A stretch of DNA of 64,000 nucleotides, from positions 1-64,000 of the forward strand of contig NZ_WMIB01000007.1 of assembly GCF_009711125.1 (NCBI RefSeq). The letters run 5' to 3'. The DNA is from Metabacillus mangrovi (lineage in GTDB: Bacteria > Bacillota > Bacilli > Bacillales > Bacillaceae). Shown here one piece after another: positions 34,064-42,778 of this stretch; within the stretch, counting starts at the first letter, position 1, and each line of letters opens with the position of its first letter. The notes below the pieces were generated by a model, which had not been told where the DNA came from, made no database searches, and saw only the letters and a list, made by a program, of their open reading frames with translations. The position numbers were made by a program, and so were the translations under genes.

Positions 34064-34705
34064 TCAGCAAATGAGATCATAAGGGTGGTGAGGAGGCTGT
34101 TTTGGAAAAAGAACTTTCGGTCTGCCCAAGATCCAGTCTCTCACGGCCATGCCGGCTGCGATGGCATCTGTTTCATGGCTGCTCAGCTCTCTGTCCGGAA
34201 TCCCCGTGATCCTTTGGGTCCGGAACCATTCTATAAGGTAGCTTCCTGATTCAGGCTCCTTTTTATACAGAAGAACATGACCTTTCTCTTCTTCCGGCAC
34301 TCTCTTCAATAGAGCAGAACCCGGATGGACTTCAGCGATTTGAATTCCCGGAACGGTCCGCTCGAGCATCGAAGCCAAGGCTATTCCCCGTACCGTTAAA
34401 TAGACCATTTTCGTTAAAGTCGGCGTCATGATGGAGCCGGGATGAAGCCCGCTTTTGATCATTTCTTTCCGGAACCAGCGGTCAGACGGCCTGTCCCCTC
34501 CTCCGTCGTTGTAGGAAAGCGGGGCATCCAGTCCGGCTGCAAGCACCGCCCCTTCTGTTTTCATTGCAAGGGAAAGCAGGTCCGCATCACTTAATCCGTT
34601 TTGAAGGGTGATCAGCTTTAACTCCTCACCCTCCATCTTAAACAAAGCCGCTGCCGTATCCCGGTGATTGGCAGGACCGGACAAATCCACTCCCAGCACA
34701 TACAT
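34064..34705 (-). CDS. DUF429 family protein
   Basis: A 213-residue protein starting MYVLGVDLSGP, the DUF429 opening that resembles the RNase H/actin-like nucleotide fold. Later conserved parts are GLDAPLSYNDGGG, EVHPGSALL and HETDAIAAGMA. A GGGAG element seven to twelve bases ahead supports the ATG at 34705 over one at 34768. Function unknown; possibly a nuclease-like or ATP-binding fold. The parS-like site lies 25 bp upstream. Confidence 0.8.
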   Translation of the reverse strand: MYVLGVDLSGPANHRDTAAALFKMEGEELKLITLQNGLSDADLLSLAMKTEGAVLAAGLDAPLSYNDGGGDRPSDRWFRKEMIKSGLHPGSIMTPTLTKMVYLTVRGIALASMLERTVPGIQIAEVHPGSALLKRVPEEEKGHVLLYKKEPESGSYLIEWFRTQRITGIPDRELSSHETDAIAAGMAVRDWILGRPKVLFPKQPPHHPYDLIC

Positions 34706-34729
34706 TTCATCATCTCCCATTTTCCGACA

Positions 34730-34745
34730 TGTTTCCCGTGAAACA
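34730..34745. promoter_or_regulatory. parS-like site (one mismatch)
   Basis: TGTTTCCCGTGAAACA differs from the Spo0J/ParB target TGTTTCACGTGAAACA at one position. The right half-site is perfect. It lies between the DUF429 gene and the terminator of the next gene. Confidence 0.5.
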
Positions 34746-34767
34746 TCCATTCTTATTATGTACCACA

Positions 34768-34804
34768 AAAAAGAAGCCTGAATGCGGTTCTCAGGCTTCT
34801 TTTT
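34768..34804 (-). terminator. Terminator of the 114-aa gene
   Basis: AAAAGAAGCCTGA/TCAGGCTTCTTTT (34769-34781 with 34791-34803). Confidence 0.92.
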
Positions 34805-34805
34805 A

Positions 34806-35150
34806 TTATGATGGAAAGAATGGGCTGTTTACTCCAGTCACGAGATAGTCGGTGAGGACCTTGGAGAAAACAAGAACGTTGTTTGTATTCAGCACATTGT
34901 CCAATTCACTGCCGGTTGCCAATACGAACTGGACCTTGCTGTAAAGGTCGTTGTCCGCAATCGCAAATACAGAAATGCCGTTCAAAAACGGATTTGCATC
35001 ATCTCCGTATTGGACTGTCAGAGTCTGGTTTGGAAGAAGGGTCACATTGGTTGCAGCCCCCTGATTTACCGGATTTGAGCCTGCACGTCCGAACAATGTG
35101 ATTTGCAGCGTTGCAGAGGTAGTATTAATCAGCGTTTTAACTCCTGCCAT
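34806..35150 (-). CDS. Beta-rich hypothetical protein, 114 aa
   Basis: Starts MAGVKTLINTTSATLQITL and ends NSPFFPS. It is rich in Thr, Asn, Val and Leu with alternating hydrophobic residues, no cysteine, signal or membrane segment, so an all-beta, perhaps self-associating fold. AAAGGAGAG lies before the ATG at 35150; a frame extending to 35216 crosses a palindrome and is rejected. I recognise no family. Its own promoter region contains AGAATAGTCTATTCT. Divergent from the DinB gene. Confidence 0.72.
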   Translation of the reverse strand: MAGVKTLINTTSATLQITLFGRAGSNPVNQGAATNVTLLPNQTLTVQYGDDANPFLNGISVFAIADNDLYSKVQFVLATGSELDNVLNTNNVLVFSKVLTDYLVTGVNSPFFPS

Positions 35151-35176
35151 TATACCTCTCTCCTTTCGATTGAGAT

Positions 35177-35191
35177 AGAATAGTCTATTCT
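35177..35191. promoter_or_regulatory. 15-bp palindrome, candidate operator
   Basis: AGAATAGTCTATTCT is a perfect inverted repeat around a central T, 26 bp before the 114-aa gene start and 70 bp before the divergent DinB gene. Regulator unknown. Confidence 0.45.
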
Positions 35192-35261
35192 CTCGAACCG
35201 CATACGGAAAGGGCATGTATAATAGAAAAAGAAGATTTATTTAATGAGGGGAGCTTATTTT

Positions 35262-35738
35262 ATGGGTCATTTCGTATTTGAGCAGATGAAGTTTGCCAGA
35301 GCACAAGTAATCCGTTCGATGGAAGATGTGAGCGCGGACATTGCCGACATCGTTCCGGACGGCTTCCGCAACTCGATCAGGTGGAATCTCGGTCATCTTT
35401 ATGTCGTACTGGAGCGCTTCTCCTTTCAATACATCGGGCTGCCCCAGATCATGCCGGATGGGTTTAAGGAACATTTTGAATATGGAACGTCCCCGCTCCA
35501 TCCTTCTTCGGCACCCCTTCCGAGTCTCAATCTGCTTAAGACACTGCTGGAGGAACAGCCGGGAAGAATAGAAGAGAAGCTGTTGGACCGTCTTCAGGAG
35601 CCTGCCACACCCTATACAACCTCACAGGGAATGAGACTTGAAACACCGGAGCAGTTTCTGAGCTTTCATTTGTTTCACGAAGGGCAGCATCTAAACACGA
35701 TCAAGCTTTATAAGCAGATGCTTGCCAAAAAAAAATAA
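35262..35738 (+). CDS. DinB family protein
   Basis: A 158-residue four-helix-bundle protein of the DinB/YfiT-like metal-binding superfamily. The three histidines expected for the metal site are in NLGHLYVV and FHEGQHLNTIK. Such proteins are thiol transferases or stress-related; the substrate is unknown. GAGGGGAG precedes the ATG at 35262; the ATG at 35244 overlaps that site. Convergent with the DUF1992 gene across a shared terminator. Confidence 0.87.
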   Translation: MGHFVFEQMKFARAQVIRSMEDVSADIADIVPDGFRNSIRWNLGHLYVVLERFSFQYIGLPQIMPDGFKEHFEYGTSPLHPSSAPLPSLNLLKTLLEEQPGRIEEKLLDRLQEPATPYTTSQGMRLETPEQFLSFHLFHEGQHLNTIKLYKQMLAKKK

Positions 35739-35761
35739 GCAGGGGCTCCGCTGCTTATTTC
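35730..35761. terminator. Bidirectional terminator
   Basis: AAATAAGCAG/CTGCTTATTT (35733-35742 with 35751-35760), overlapping the stops of the two convergent genes. Confidence 0.85.
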
Positions 35762-36129
35762 AATAGCTTTCTTTCTACTTTTTCTTTATAAAAACCGGAT
35801 GCAGGAGAAGAAAACGCCCCTCTGTTTTTCGTGAGCTTTTCGAGCTCCATCTCTTTACGGAGCCTCTCCGCTGTCAGCTCCCGCACTTCTTTTTCATCCT
35901 TTGTCTCGCTGAGGAGCTGGTCAATGGTCATCAGCTCCTTTTTAAGATCGGTTTCTGTCAGCATTCCGCCGTTCTTCATTACCTTGTAGGCCATGCGGAG
36001 ATTTTCGGGAACCGCTGACAAATCCTCAAGCTGCAGCGGCTTGCCCAAACCATGAATATTCTTGAATTCCCCATCTGAAATCGCTTTTTTAATTTTATCC
36101 TCTGACACGATCATGGAAAAATCCATCAA
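35755..36129 (-). CDS. DUF1992 (DnaJC28-like) protein
   Basis: A 124-residue helical protein with the conserved opening SEDKIKKAISDGEFKNIHGLGKPL and later LRMAYKVMKNGG of the DUF1992 family, found in bacteria and as a domain of eukaryotic DNAJC28. No J domain is present. Function unknown. ATGs at 36129 and 36126 are adjacent. It starts ten bases after the phosphodiesterase stop, so the two are probably one transcript. Confidence 0.85.
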   Translation of the reverse strand: MMDFSMIVSEDKIKKAISDGEFKNIHGLGKPLQLEDLSAVPENLRMAYKVMKNGGMLTETDLKKELMTIDQLLSETKDEKEVRELTAERLRKEMELEKLTKNRGAFSSPASGFYKEKVERKLLK

Positions 36130-36138
36130 ATCCCCCCG

Positions 36139-36969
36139 TCATTTCAATTCGTTCACATAGTCCGGAAAGTCGGTCACCATGCCGTCCACTTCCATCTCCT
36201 TCAAAGCAGCTGCTGATGACCGGTCCCTGACTGTATAAGGGGTGATTTTCATCCCGAGTGCATGTACCTTCTGGACGAGCCCCCTGCTTGCAAGTTTTTT
36301 GTTGGGGTTCACGTAATCCGCAAACTCCGAGAGCTCCTGAAGCTGACGTGCTGTGATTCCCAGCGGGCGGTATTTTACCAGTACTCCAATTTTAAGAAAC
36401 GGCATAATGGCATGCATTTTCTTCATCGATTCCTGCTCAAATGACTGGACCACTTTATCGGCTGCCGGGTATTTTGATAGTTCTTCTGCTACTTGTTCCT
36501 CAATTCCAGGGTATAGGGAAGGACTTTTCAATTCAATCAGCATTCCGGCCTTTCCGTTGTATCTTTCTAAGAATTCGGCAAACGTCATGATCCCCTGTCC
36601 TTTAAAATCAGGAGAAAACCAGCTGCCGGCATCAAGCTTGCGGAGCTCCTCCAGGTTGAGGTCCCTCACTTCTCCGCTCCCGTTTGTCGTCCTGTCCACA
36701 CTCGTATCGTGGATAATCACTAATTCCCCGTCCCGCGAGCGCTGTACATCAAGTTCAATATAGTCTGCCTTCATTTCCAGTGCCAGATCAAAAGAAGCCT
36801 TCGTATTTTCCGGTGCATACCCTGAAGCACCCCGGTGTGCGATCGTCAGCATTTTATTATCCGCTCCTCCTGTAACCGGCTCTCCGTATACCTTCATGGC
36901 AGGCAGCGATATCCAGGCTGCCAGCAGTATGCTGCAAAGAATCATGATGCGGAAATGAAGCAATTCCAT
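36139..36969 (-). CDS. Secreted glycerophosphodiester phosphodiesterase
   Basis: GDPD/UgpQ-type enzyme, 276 residues, with an N-terminal signal or anchor (about 6-28). Catalytic segments: IAHRGASGYAPENT (H45, R46, E54), the ELDVQ pair near 75-77, and IIHD (H near 89). It would release glycerol-phosphate from deacylated phospholipids or teichoic acids outside the cell, like GlpQ/YhdW. A DUF1992 gene follows. No PhoP box was identified. Confidence 0.92.
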   Translation of the reverse strand: MELLHFRIMILCSILLAAWISLPAMKVYGEPVTGGADNKMLTIAHRGASGYAPENTKASFDLALEMKADYIELDVQRSRDGELVIIHDTSVDRTTNGSGEVRDLNLEELRKLDAGSWFSPDFKGQGIMTFAEFLERYNGKAGMLIELKSPSLYPGIEEQVAEELSKYPAADKVVQSFEQESMKKMHAIMPFLKIGVLVKYRPLGITARQLQELSEFADYVNPNKKLASRGLVQKVHALGMKITPYTVRDRSSAAALKEMEVDGMVTDFPDYVNELK

Positions 36970-37180
36970 CTCTCCCTATCATTTTTCTTCCAGCATACCG
37001 TCCGTGTTTTAATTTATCTTAATAGGAACCTAATGATTTTTCAATTTTTGTGTGAAGAAAAAAAGGAGTAGAGACGCAGAAAATTTACAATTTTTCCGGT
37101 GAAAAAGGAACTACAGTTAGACATAAACCCCATTGCCCTGCCATATGAATTTACTACGCTGCTTCAAGGGGGACAGGTTC

Positions 37181-37558
37181 ATGAGCATGGAGGAGAAAGT
37201 TGCACGCTATAAAATGCTGTCTATGAAAATCAAAGAACTGGAATCCGAACTTGGAGGACTGAAGGAAGAACTGCATGCCTACTTCGACGGGAAGTTCGGG
37301 GAAAATCAAAAAGGGAAAGCCTTTATCGGGGATTATTCGGTACAGCGCCAGATCCGTGAAACGGAAATGTATGCAGAGGATTCCCTGCTTTCCAGGCTGG
37401 AGGAGCTGCAGCTTGAAGACTGCATCATGATGGTCAGGAAGCCGGATAAAGAAAAAATTGAAGCGGCACGCACACTCGGGATCCTCTCAGGTGATCAGTT
37501 AAAGGATTGTATTACACAAAAGCTGACTAAAGTCATTGTAGTGAAGGAGAACCGCTGA
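37181..37558 (+). CDS. Coiled-coil hypothetical protein, 125 aa
   Basis: Starts MSMEEKVARYKMLSMKIKEL: an N-terminal coiled coil (about 3-35) followed by a small alpha/beta part ending LTKVIVVKENR. AAGGGGGACAGG lies upstream of the ATG at 37181, preferred to an earlier in-frame ATG at 37133. Architecture recalls small phage-type proteins such as Gam-like or host-nuclease-inhibitor families, but I see no sequence match. Alone between divergent/convergent neighbours. Confidence 0.68.
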   Translation: MSMEEKVARYKMLSMKIKELESELGGLKEELHAYFDGKFGENQKGKAFIGDYSVQRQIRETEMYAEDSLLSRLEELQLEDCIMMVRKPDKEKIEAARTLGILSGDQLKDCITQKLTKVIVVKENR

Positions 37559-37571
37559 CGGTTCTCTTTTG
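37544..37571 (+). terminator. Terminator of the coiled-coil gene
   Basis: GAGAACCG/CGGTTCTC (37547-37554 with 37559-37566) plus TTTT; overlaps the stop. Confidence 0.82.
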
Positions 37572-37787
37572 CTTTATCCGGAAGGCAGCCGTTTGATCAA
37601 ACGGAAAGAATCCATACTAAAAAAATGAATTTTGCGCGTTCTATCACTTTAAACCTATATTCATATTGGATGTTTTGATTAAAAAATAATTTTACAATAC
37701 ATTTTCCTGTTTGAATCATCGCGAAATTGGCTAATTAAACAGTACGCTTATGCAGCGGGAATTTTCAAATCAGAAGGAGAGAACAAC

Positions 37788-39620
37788 ATGAGTGCGGGAA
37801 ATTTGTGGTTCACGCTGTTAACTTGTGCTTTATTCATGGGGATTGTTGCTTGGGTCTCTTATGTTAAATCTAAAAATGATGTCAGCGATTCTGCTGGATA
37901 CTTCTTGGCAGGAAGAGGACTTAACGGAACATTTATTGCCGGGTCTCTGCTCCTGACCAACCTTTCTGCCGAACAGCTTGTCGGTCTGAATGGACAAGCT
38001 TACCGTACGAATCTTTCTAATATGGCATGGGAAGTTACCGCAGCCATTCCGATTATCATTATGGGTCTGTATTTGCTGCCAAGATATTTGGGAGGCAACT
38101 TTACAACTCTACCGGAATTTTTAAGCAAACGCTTTGATGAAGGCGTCCGGTTATATACAGTTATTCTATTTATGCTTGGATATGTATTTGTCACAAGTCC
38201 ATCTATGCTTTACTCCGGTGCCATCGCAGTCTTAAAACTGTTTGACGTGCCTGGAATTTTCGGCATCAGCTATGAGCAGTCCATTTGGGTAATTGTCTGG
38301 GGAATCGGCATTATCGGAGCGGCTTATGCCATCTTCGGCGGATTAAAAGCTGTTGCGATTTCTGATACACTAAACGGTGTCGGACTCCTGGTTATTGGAA
38401 CGCTCGTACCGATTCTCGGCTTCATCTGGCTTGGCGGAGGAAACTTCCTGGACGGAGTAAAGGAGCTTTCCACGAACCATTCTGATAAATTGAATGCCAT
38501 TGGCGGACCGGAAGATTCAGTTCCTTTCGGGACCATTTTTACCGGAATGATCATAGCCAACCTATTTTACTGGGCTTCAAATCAATATGTCATTCAGCGG
38601 ACGCTCGGAGCGCAAAATCTGGCAGAGGGCCAAAAAGGGGTTATCATCTCCGGATTTTATAAGCTTTTAATTCCTTTGTTTATGATGGTTCCTGGTGTCA
38701 TCGTATTTCACAAATACGGCAATTCCCTCGAATCCGTGGATCTTGCCTATCCTACTTTGATTGCAGAAGTCCTTCCAACATGGCTCTCCGGTATTTTCCT
38801 TGCCGTATTGCTTGGAGCGGTGTTCAGCTCTTTCAACTCCTTGCTGAACAGTGCAGCGACAATGTTTGCGCTTGATGTGTATAAAGCCCGCTTTAATCCG
38901 AAGGTCAGTGATAAAAAGCTGATCATGGTCAGCCAATGGTTCGGTACACTGCTGGCCCTGATCACCTTGTTTATTGCTCCTCTGCTTATGTATGCACCAA
39001 ACGGACTTTGGGACTTGATCCGGAAGTTTACCGGATTCTTTAACGTCCCGATTATCGCAATCGTTCTGGTCGGCGTGCTGACTAAATATGTCCCTGCTAT
39101 CGCATGTAAAGTCATTACCATTTTCCATGTCATCGCCTACTATATGATTATCTGGGGAACCGATCAGCTATTCGGATTTAAATGGGATATCAATTTCATT
39201 TATGTGTATGCCATCTTATTCGCAGTTGAAGTTGCAATCATGCTGATTATCGGAACCATTAAGCCAAGATCCACTCCGTTTGAATTTAAATCAAGGGCAG
39301 CAGTAGAAATGATTCCATGGAAATATGCGCTGTCATCTTCCATCCTGCTCCTTGCATTAGTATCGATGACGTACATCGTCTTCTCTCCAATCGGGCTTGC
39401 CTACGCACAATCAATTGTCTCACCGTACTTCTGGCCGGCAATCATTGGTGTAGCAGCCATCGCGGTGTTCTTCATGTTCTGGTCAGTAAAGTTCTGGAAC
39501 ACCCGCTATGCCGACTACGTAGCCAAACAGCAGCTGAATAAAGAGGACATTAAGAAACGCGGCAAGCTTGTACCAAACATCAAGCCTGCATTTGTTAAAT
39601 ATACGAATAAAGAAGTTTAA
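37788..39620 (+). CDS. Sodium:solute symporter (SSS family, YidK-like)
   Basis: Na+-coupled uptake transporter, 610 residues, about 14-15 membrane segments. Characteristic parts: SAGYFLAGRGLNGTFIAGSLLLTNLSAEQLVGLNGQ in the first helices, GGLKAVAISDTLNG, and WASNQYVIQRTLGA in the sodium-site region. It resembles the YidK/SGLT-like sugar-type branch. AAGGAGAG precedes the ATG. No catabolic genes adjoin, so the substrate (sugar, inositol, sialic acid) is open. 37572-37787 upstream is AT-rich leader with no clear site. Confidence 0.9.
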   Translation: MSAGNLWFTLLTCALFMGIVAWVSYVKSKNDVSDSAGYFLAGRGLNGTFIAGSLLLTNLSAEQLVGLNGQAYRTNLSNMAWEVTAAIPIIIMGLYLLPRYLGGNFTTLPEFLSKRFDEGVRLYTVILFMLGYVFVTSPSMLYSGAIAVLKLFDVPGIFGISYEQSIWVIVWGIGIIGAAYAIFGGLKAVAISDTLNGVGLLVIGTLVPILGFIWLGGGNFLDGVKELSTNHSDKLNAIGGPEDSVPFGTIFTGMIIANLFYWASNQYVIQRTLGAQNLAEGQKGVIISGFYKLLIPLFMMVPGVIVFHKYGNSLESVDLAYPTLIAEVLPTWLSGIFLAVLLGAVFSSFNSLLNSAATMFALDVYKARFNPKVSDKKLIMVSQWFGTLLALITLFIAPLLMYAPNGLWDLIRKFTGFFNVPIIAIVLVGVLTKYVPAIACKVITIFHVIAYYMIIWGTDQLFGFKWDINFIYVYAILFAVEVAIMLIIGTIKPRSTPFEFKSRAAVEMIPWKYALSSSILLLALVSMTYIVFSPIGLAYAQSIVSPYFWPAIIGVAAIAVFFMFWSVKFWNTRYADYVAKQQLNKEDIKKRGKLVPNIKPAFVKYTNKEV

Positions 39621-39622
39621 TA

Positions 39623-39655
39623 GGAAAGAACCAATCGCCGATTGGTTCTTTTTTT
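39623..39655 (+). terminator. Terminator of the SSS transporter
   Basis: AAAGAACCAATC/GATTGGTTCTTT (39625-39636 with 39640-39651). Confidence 0.92.
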
Positions 39656-39717
39656 CATCCACTGGAATGAGGCCTGCTGTTCACCTTATCGGCCATCTCA
39701 TTTCTTATGCTGCCCGC

Positions 39718-40131
39718 TTACTCAAAAAACTCCATATGCCCCTTCTCCTCCCGGTAATAGCGCATCCTGTCCTCCAGCGTCCCGGTATGAAACTCAAATT
39801 TGTGGCCGTCAGGGTCTGTGAAATAGATGGATTTCTTATCTTTCTCATCCCGCTCCCGCCCGGGCAGGATATTCACATCAAGGCGCTTCAGCTTCTCCCA
39901 TGCAGCATCCCATTCTCTTTCATCGATTGAAAAAGCAATATGGGTGTAGGATTCCCTGATTTCATTTCTTGGAATATGAGGCTCTTCGTTCAATGCGAGC
40001 CACAGCCCATCCAGGTCAAAATAGGCGGTGGTTCTTCCGTTGGCCAGCAGCCTGGCACCCAGCACCTTTTCATAGAAGCCGATTGATTGTTCCAGATTTG
40101 AAACGGAAAAAAGCAGATGATTGATTTTCAT
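39718..40131 (-). CDS. fosB: Metallothiol transferase FosB
   Basis: Fosfomycin-inactivating enzyme of the vicinal-oxygen-chelate fold, 137 residues, using bacillithiol or cysteine with a divalent metal. Metal ligands H5 (KINHLLFSV), H64 (SYTHIAFS) and E113 (KFEFHTG) are present, as are ILPGRERDE and the YFTDPDGH strand typical of Bacillus FosB. GGAGG five bases before the ATG at 40131 sets the start. Chromosomal FosB is common in bacilli; no mobile context here. Confidence 0.95.
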   Translation of the reverse strand: MKINHLLFSVSNLEQSIGFYEKVLGARLLANGRTTAYFDLDGLWLALNEEPHIPRNEIRESYTHIAFSIDEREWDAAWEKLKRLDVNILPGRERDEKDKKSIYFTDPDGHKFEFHTGTLEDRMRYYREEKGHMEFFE

Positions 40132-40214
40132 GAAGTCCTCCATTTTCCCGTTCCTGTTTTGCATCTTTCAGGTTATGATGGGTAGGTGAGCTTACAGGAA
40201 TTGGGGATAGTCTG

Positions 40215-41489
40215 ATGAGAATAAAAGATTGGGATTCGAACTTAAAAGTACGGCTGTTTGGGGAAGCACTAATGAATGTGACATTCTGGATGTTTTTCCC
40301 CTTCCTGGCTATTTATTTTTCCGAGGAGTTCGGCAAGGAAACGGCCGGCCTCTCTTTAATTGCAGCACAGGTGTTTTCTGTTTTTGCCAATTTGATGGGC
40401 GGGTACAGCGCAGACCGGTTCGGACGAAAGAAAATGATGGTGCTCGCTGCTGTCGGCCAGGGAATTTCATTCATCATTTTCGGGATTGCCGTATCCCCCG
40501 CTGCAGATCTGCCTGCTCTGGCATTCGTATGCTTTGCTGCAGCCGGCGTATTTGGCGCCCTGTATTGGCCGGCCAGCCAGGCTATGATTGCCGATGTCGT
40601 TCCGGAAAAAGACCGGAGTGATGTATTCGCTGTCTTTTATACGTCCCTGAATATAGCGGTCGTCCTCGGTCCGATCCTGGGGAGTATTTTCTATGTGCAT
40701 TATAAGGTGGAGCTTTTAGTTGTATCGGGAGTGGTCTGTATCCTGCTGGCAGCTGTATTGTCAAAGTGGACCCGCGAGACGGCCCCTCTTGTTTTAAACG
40801 GAGAAGCGAAAATCACCGGTCAGACAAAATGGTATCATGCGATCAGCAGCCAGGTGAAGGATTATGGAATTATTTTCAGAGATAAAACGTTCCTTCTATA
40901 TATCCTGGCAGGGATCTTAGCCGCACAAACGTTTATGCAGCTGGATTTGCTGATGCCGGTTTACATTAAAGAGATGATCGAAAAGGAAACCCTCCTTTGG
41001 AACCTGCAGGTAACCGGTGAACAGGCATTCGGACTTGTTCTATCCGAAAACGGCCTGCTCGTTGCGATTTTCACCATTTCAATCACCCGCTGGATGACCC
41101 GCTACCGTGAACGGAATGTATTTATTCTCTCTTCCGTTTTCTATGCGATCGCCATTCTTTGGTTCGGCCAGATGACAAGCACTGCGGGATTCCTTGCGGC
41201 GATGGCTTTATTCACCTTTGCAGAGCTGATGACTGCCGGCCTGCAGCAGAGCTTTATCTCAAAAATTGCTCCGGATACGATGCGCGGACAATATTTTGCA
41301 GCGGCGAGCTTGCGGTTTACCATCGGACGGACCATCGCTCCGCTTTCCATTCCGATGACGGTATGGTTTGGTTTTGACTGGACTTTTATCGTACTTTCCC
41401 TGCTTGCTGCACTCAGTGCAGTTCTCTATTACGTCATGTTTCAGCGCTATGACCATCCCTCAGTGAAAAAGCTCCAGATGAACGGATAA
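40215..41489 (+). CDS. MFS transporter
   Basis: Major facilitator of 424 residues with 12 membrane segments. Motif A is clear after TM2: GGYSADRFGRKKMM; SQAMIADVVPEKDRS fits the TM4-5 region. It resembles the YttB/YfhI-like drug-exporter group. It is divergent from fosB and followed on the same strand by the thioredoxin-like gene 71 bp on. Substrate unknown. GGGGAT is the only ribosome element seen, so the start is moderately sure. Confidence 0.87.
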   Translation: MRIKDWDSNLKVRLFGEALMNVTFWMFFPFLAIYFSEEFGKETAGLSLIAAQVFSVFANLMGGYSADRFGRKKMMVLAAVGQGISFIIFGIAVSPAADLPALAFVCFAAAGVFGALYWPASQAMIADVVPEKDRSDVFAVFYTSLNIAVVLGPILGSIFYVHYKVELLVVSGVVCILLAAVLSKWTRETAPLVLNGEAKITGQTKWYHAISSQVKDYGIIFRDKTFLLYILAGILAAQTFMQLDLLMPVYIKEMIEKETLLWNLQVTGEQAFGLVLSENGLLVAIFTISITRWMTRYRERNVFILSSVFYAIAILWFGQMTSTAGFLAAMALFTFAELMTAGLQQSFISKIAPDTMRGQYFAAASLRFTIGRTIAPLSIPMTVWFGFDWTFIVLSLLAALSAVLYYVMFQRYDHPSVKKLQMNG

Positions 41490-41560
41490 CCGCCTCATTC
41501 GCTTTCCGGGGCAATCTTTTATATAGTAAATGTGAGAAGCTTGTATAGGAGGATGACTGT

Positions 41561-42121
41561 ATGCTTAACGGATGGTTTGAAAAAGGCATGACAAAGGAAG
41601 CGTATATCCGGAAAATGAATGTTCATCAGGAGAACCTGCTTCATATTTACAATACTTTTCAGCTCAAGGAAGAAGACCGCGTGTTTTTGCAGACGCTGCA
41701 AAGAGAAAACATCCGTGCCGTTATCCTGACTGCAGACTGGTGCGGGGATGCGATGGTCAATCTTCCGATCCTGATGAGGCTTTCTGAAGAAGCACTGATC
41801 GAAACCCGCTATTTGATCAGGGATGATCATCTCGAACTGATGGATCAATACTTAACCAATGGAACAGCCCGATCCATTCCGATTGTCATTTTCATGAATG
41901 AAAACGGGGAAGAAACAGCTAAATGGGGACCGCGTACAGCAGAAGTTCAAAAATGGGTGGATGAGAAGAAGCAAGGTCTTCCTGAAAAGGATTCACCGGA
42001 ATATGAAGAGGCTTTCGGCAAATTCGCAAAGGAAATTGCCAAACGCTTTACGTCAGACCCGGATGTTTGGACAGATATTAAGGATGACCTGATTGAAACG
42101 ATCAAAAATCGCGTTCAATAA
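41561..42121 (+). CDS. Thioredoxin-like protein with a single cysteine
   Basis: A 186-residue thioredoxin-fold protein. The active-site position reads ADWCGDA (C61), so the second cysteine of CxxC is replaced by Ala. The cis-proline loop is present as RSIPIVIFM. It matches the 'thioredoxin family, DWCGD' group of Bacillus whose function is unknown. A C-terminal helical extension (about 135-186) follows. AGGAGGAT precedes the ATG. It is 13 bp ahead of the acylphosphatase gene, likely one transcript. Confidence 0.85.
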   Translation: MLNGWFEKGMTKEAYIRKMNVHQENLLHIYNTFQLKEEDRVFLQTLQRENIRAVILTADWCGDAMVNLPILMRLSEEALIETRYLIRDDHLELMDQYLTNGTARSIPIVIFMNENGEETAKWGPRTAEVQKWVDEKKQGLPEKDSPEYEEAFGKFAKEIAKRFTSDPDVWTDIKDDLIETIKNRVQ

Positions 42122-42134
42122 GGAGGCATCATTC

Positions 42135-42401
42135 ATGAGAGTAAAGTTTTTGCTGCACGGCCACGTCCAGGGAGTCGGCTTTCGGTATTATGCCCAGACA
42201 AAAGCGGCCGAGCACAGCATGAAAGGCTGGGCAAGGAACCTGGAAAGCGGATCTGTAGAAATCGCAGCAGAAGGCGAGACCCGCCAAGTTGAAGCTTTTA
42301 TGGAAGAAATGAAAAAAGGCTCTCCTCTGGCTGTGGTCGAGGAGTTCGAACAGTCAGAGTATGAAGGTAAAGAACAGCTGAAAGCTTTTAAAATAAAATA
42401 G
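42135..42401 (+). CDS. acyP: Acylphosphatase
   Basis: Hydrolyses acyl phosphates in the cytosol; 88 residues, as usual. The phosphate loop HVQGVGFRYY has catalytic R17, and the second catalytic residue N35 is in GWARNLESGSVE. AAGGAGG precedes the ATG at 42135. An in-frame upstream start at 42093 lies inside the preceding gene and is rejected. Followed by a strong terminator. Confidence 0.95.
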   Translation: MRVKFLLHGHVQGVGFRYYAQTKAAEHSMKGWARNLESGSVEIAAEGETRQVEAFMEEMKKGSPLAVVEEFEQSEYEGKEQLKAFKIK

Positions 42402-42406
42402 GAATG

Positions 42407-42438
42407 CAGACCCGGCCGACTGAAGCGGCCGGGTCTTC
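42407..42438 (+). terminator. Terminator of acyP
   Basis: AGACCCGGCCG/CGGCCGGGTCT (42408-42418 with 42426-42436). The following stretch to 42778 is AT-rich, gene-free, and holds only a weak AAATCCC/GGGATTT-like hairpin near 42682. Confidence 0.8.
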
Positions 42439-42778
42439 CATTGTTTATCCTGTATAAAGTGAGGGTAAAGAACCTTCGGCAGACATTTGGTTCGTTTTGA
42501 AAATCAGATTGACTGGCATCTGGAAAAGCAGTAAAGTGTTTAAGTTGGTTGATGAAAATGTGAAGAAATGTTAATTGATTGTAAGGGTTTTATGTATTTT
42601 TGGTGTAGTTTTAGTTAAGAATTGGCTAAAGGGTTTCATTCCCTCGAAGATTGGAGATATATTAGGAGTTAAGATTTTTAAATCCCTTTTTGGGAATATT
42701 TAGTCCATCTTCATGTGAATGCAAATTCTTCACCCTGCCCAAAAATCGATCTGAGGCAAGGTAAGAAAGAGGAGACTC

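Noticed and set aside
38667-39133. Two overlapping 130-150-codon antisense frames inside the SSS transporter
   Set aside because: Antisense shadows of a well-supported transporter gene.
42402-42778. Possible riboswitch or leader before the ligase-like gene
   Set aside because: AT-rich with only weak hairpins; no recognised aptamer core and no terminator/anti-terminator pair seen.
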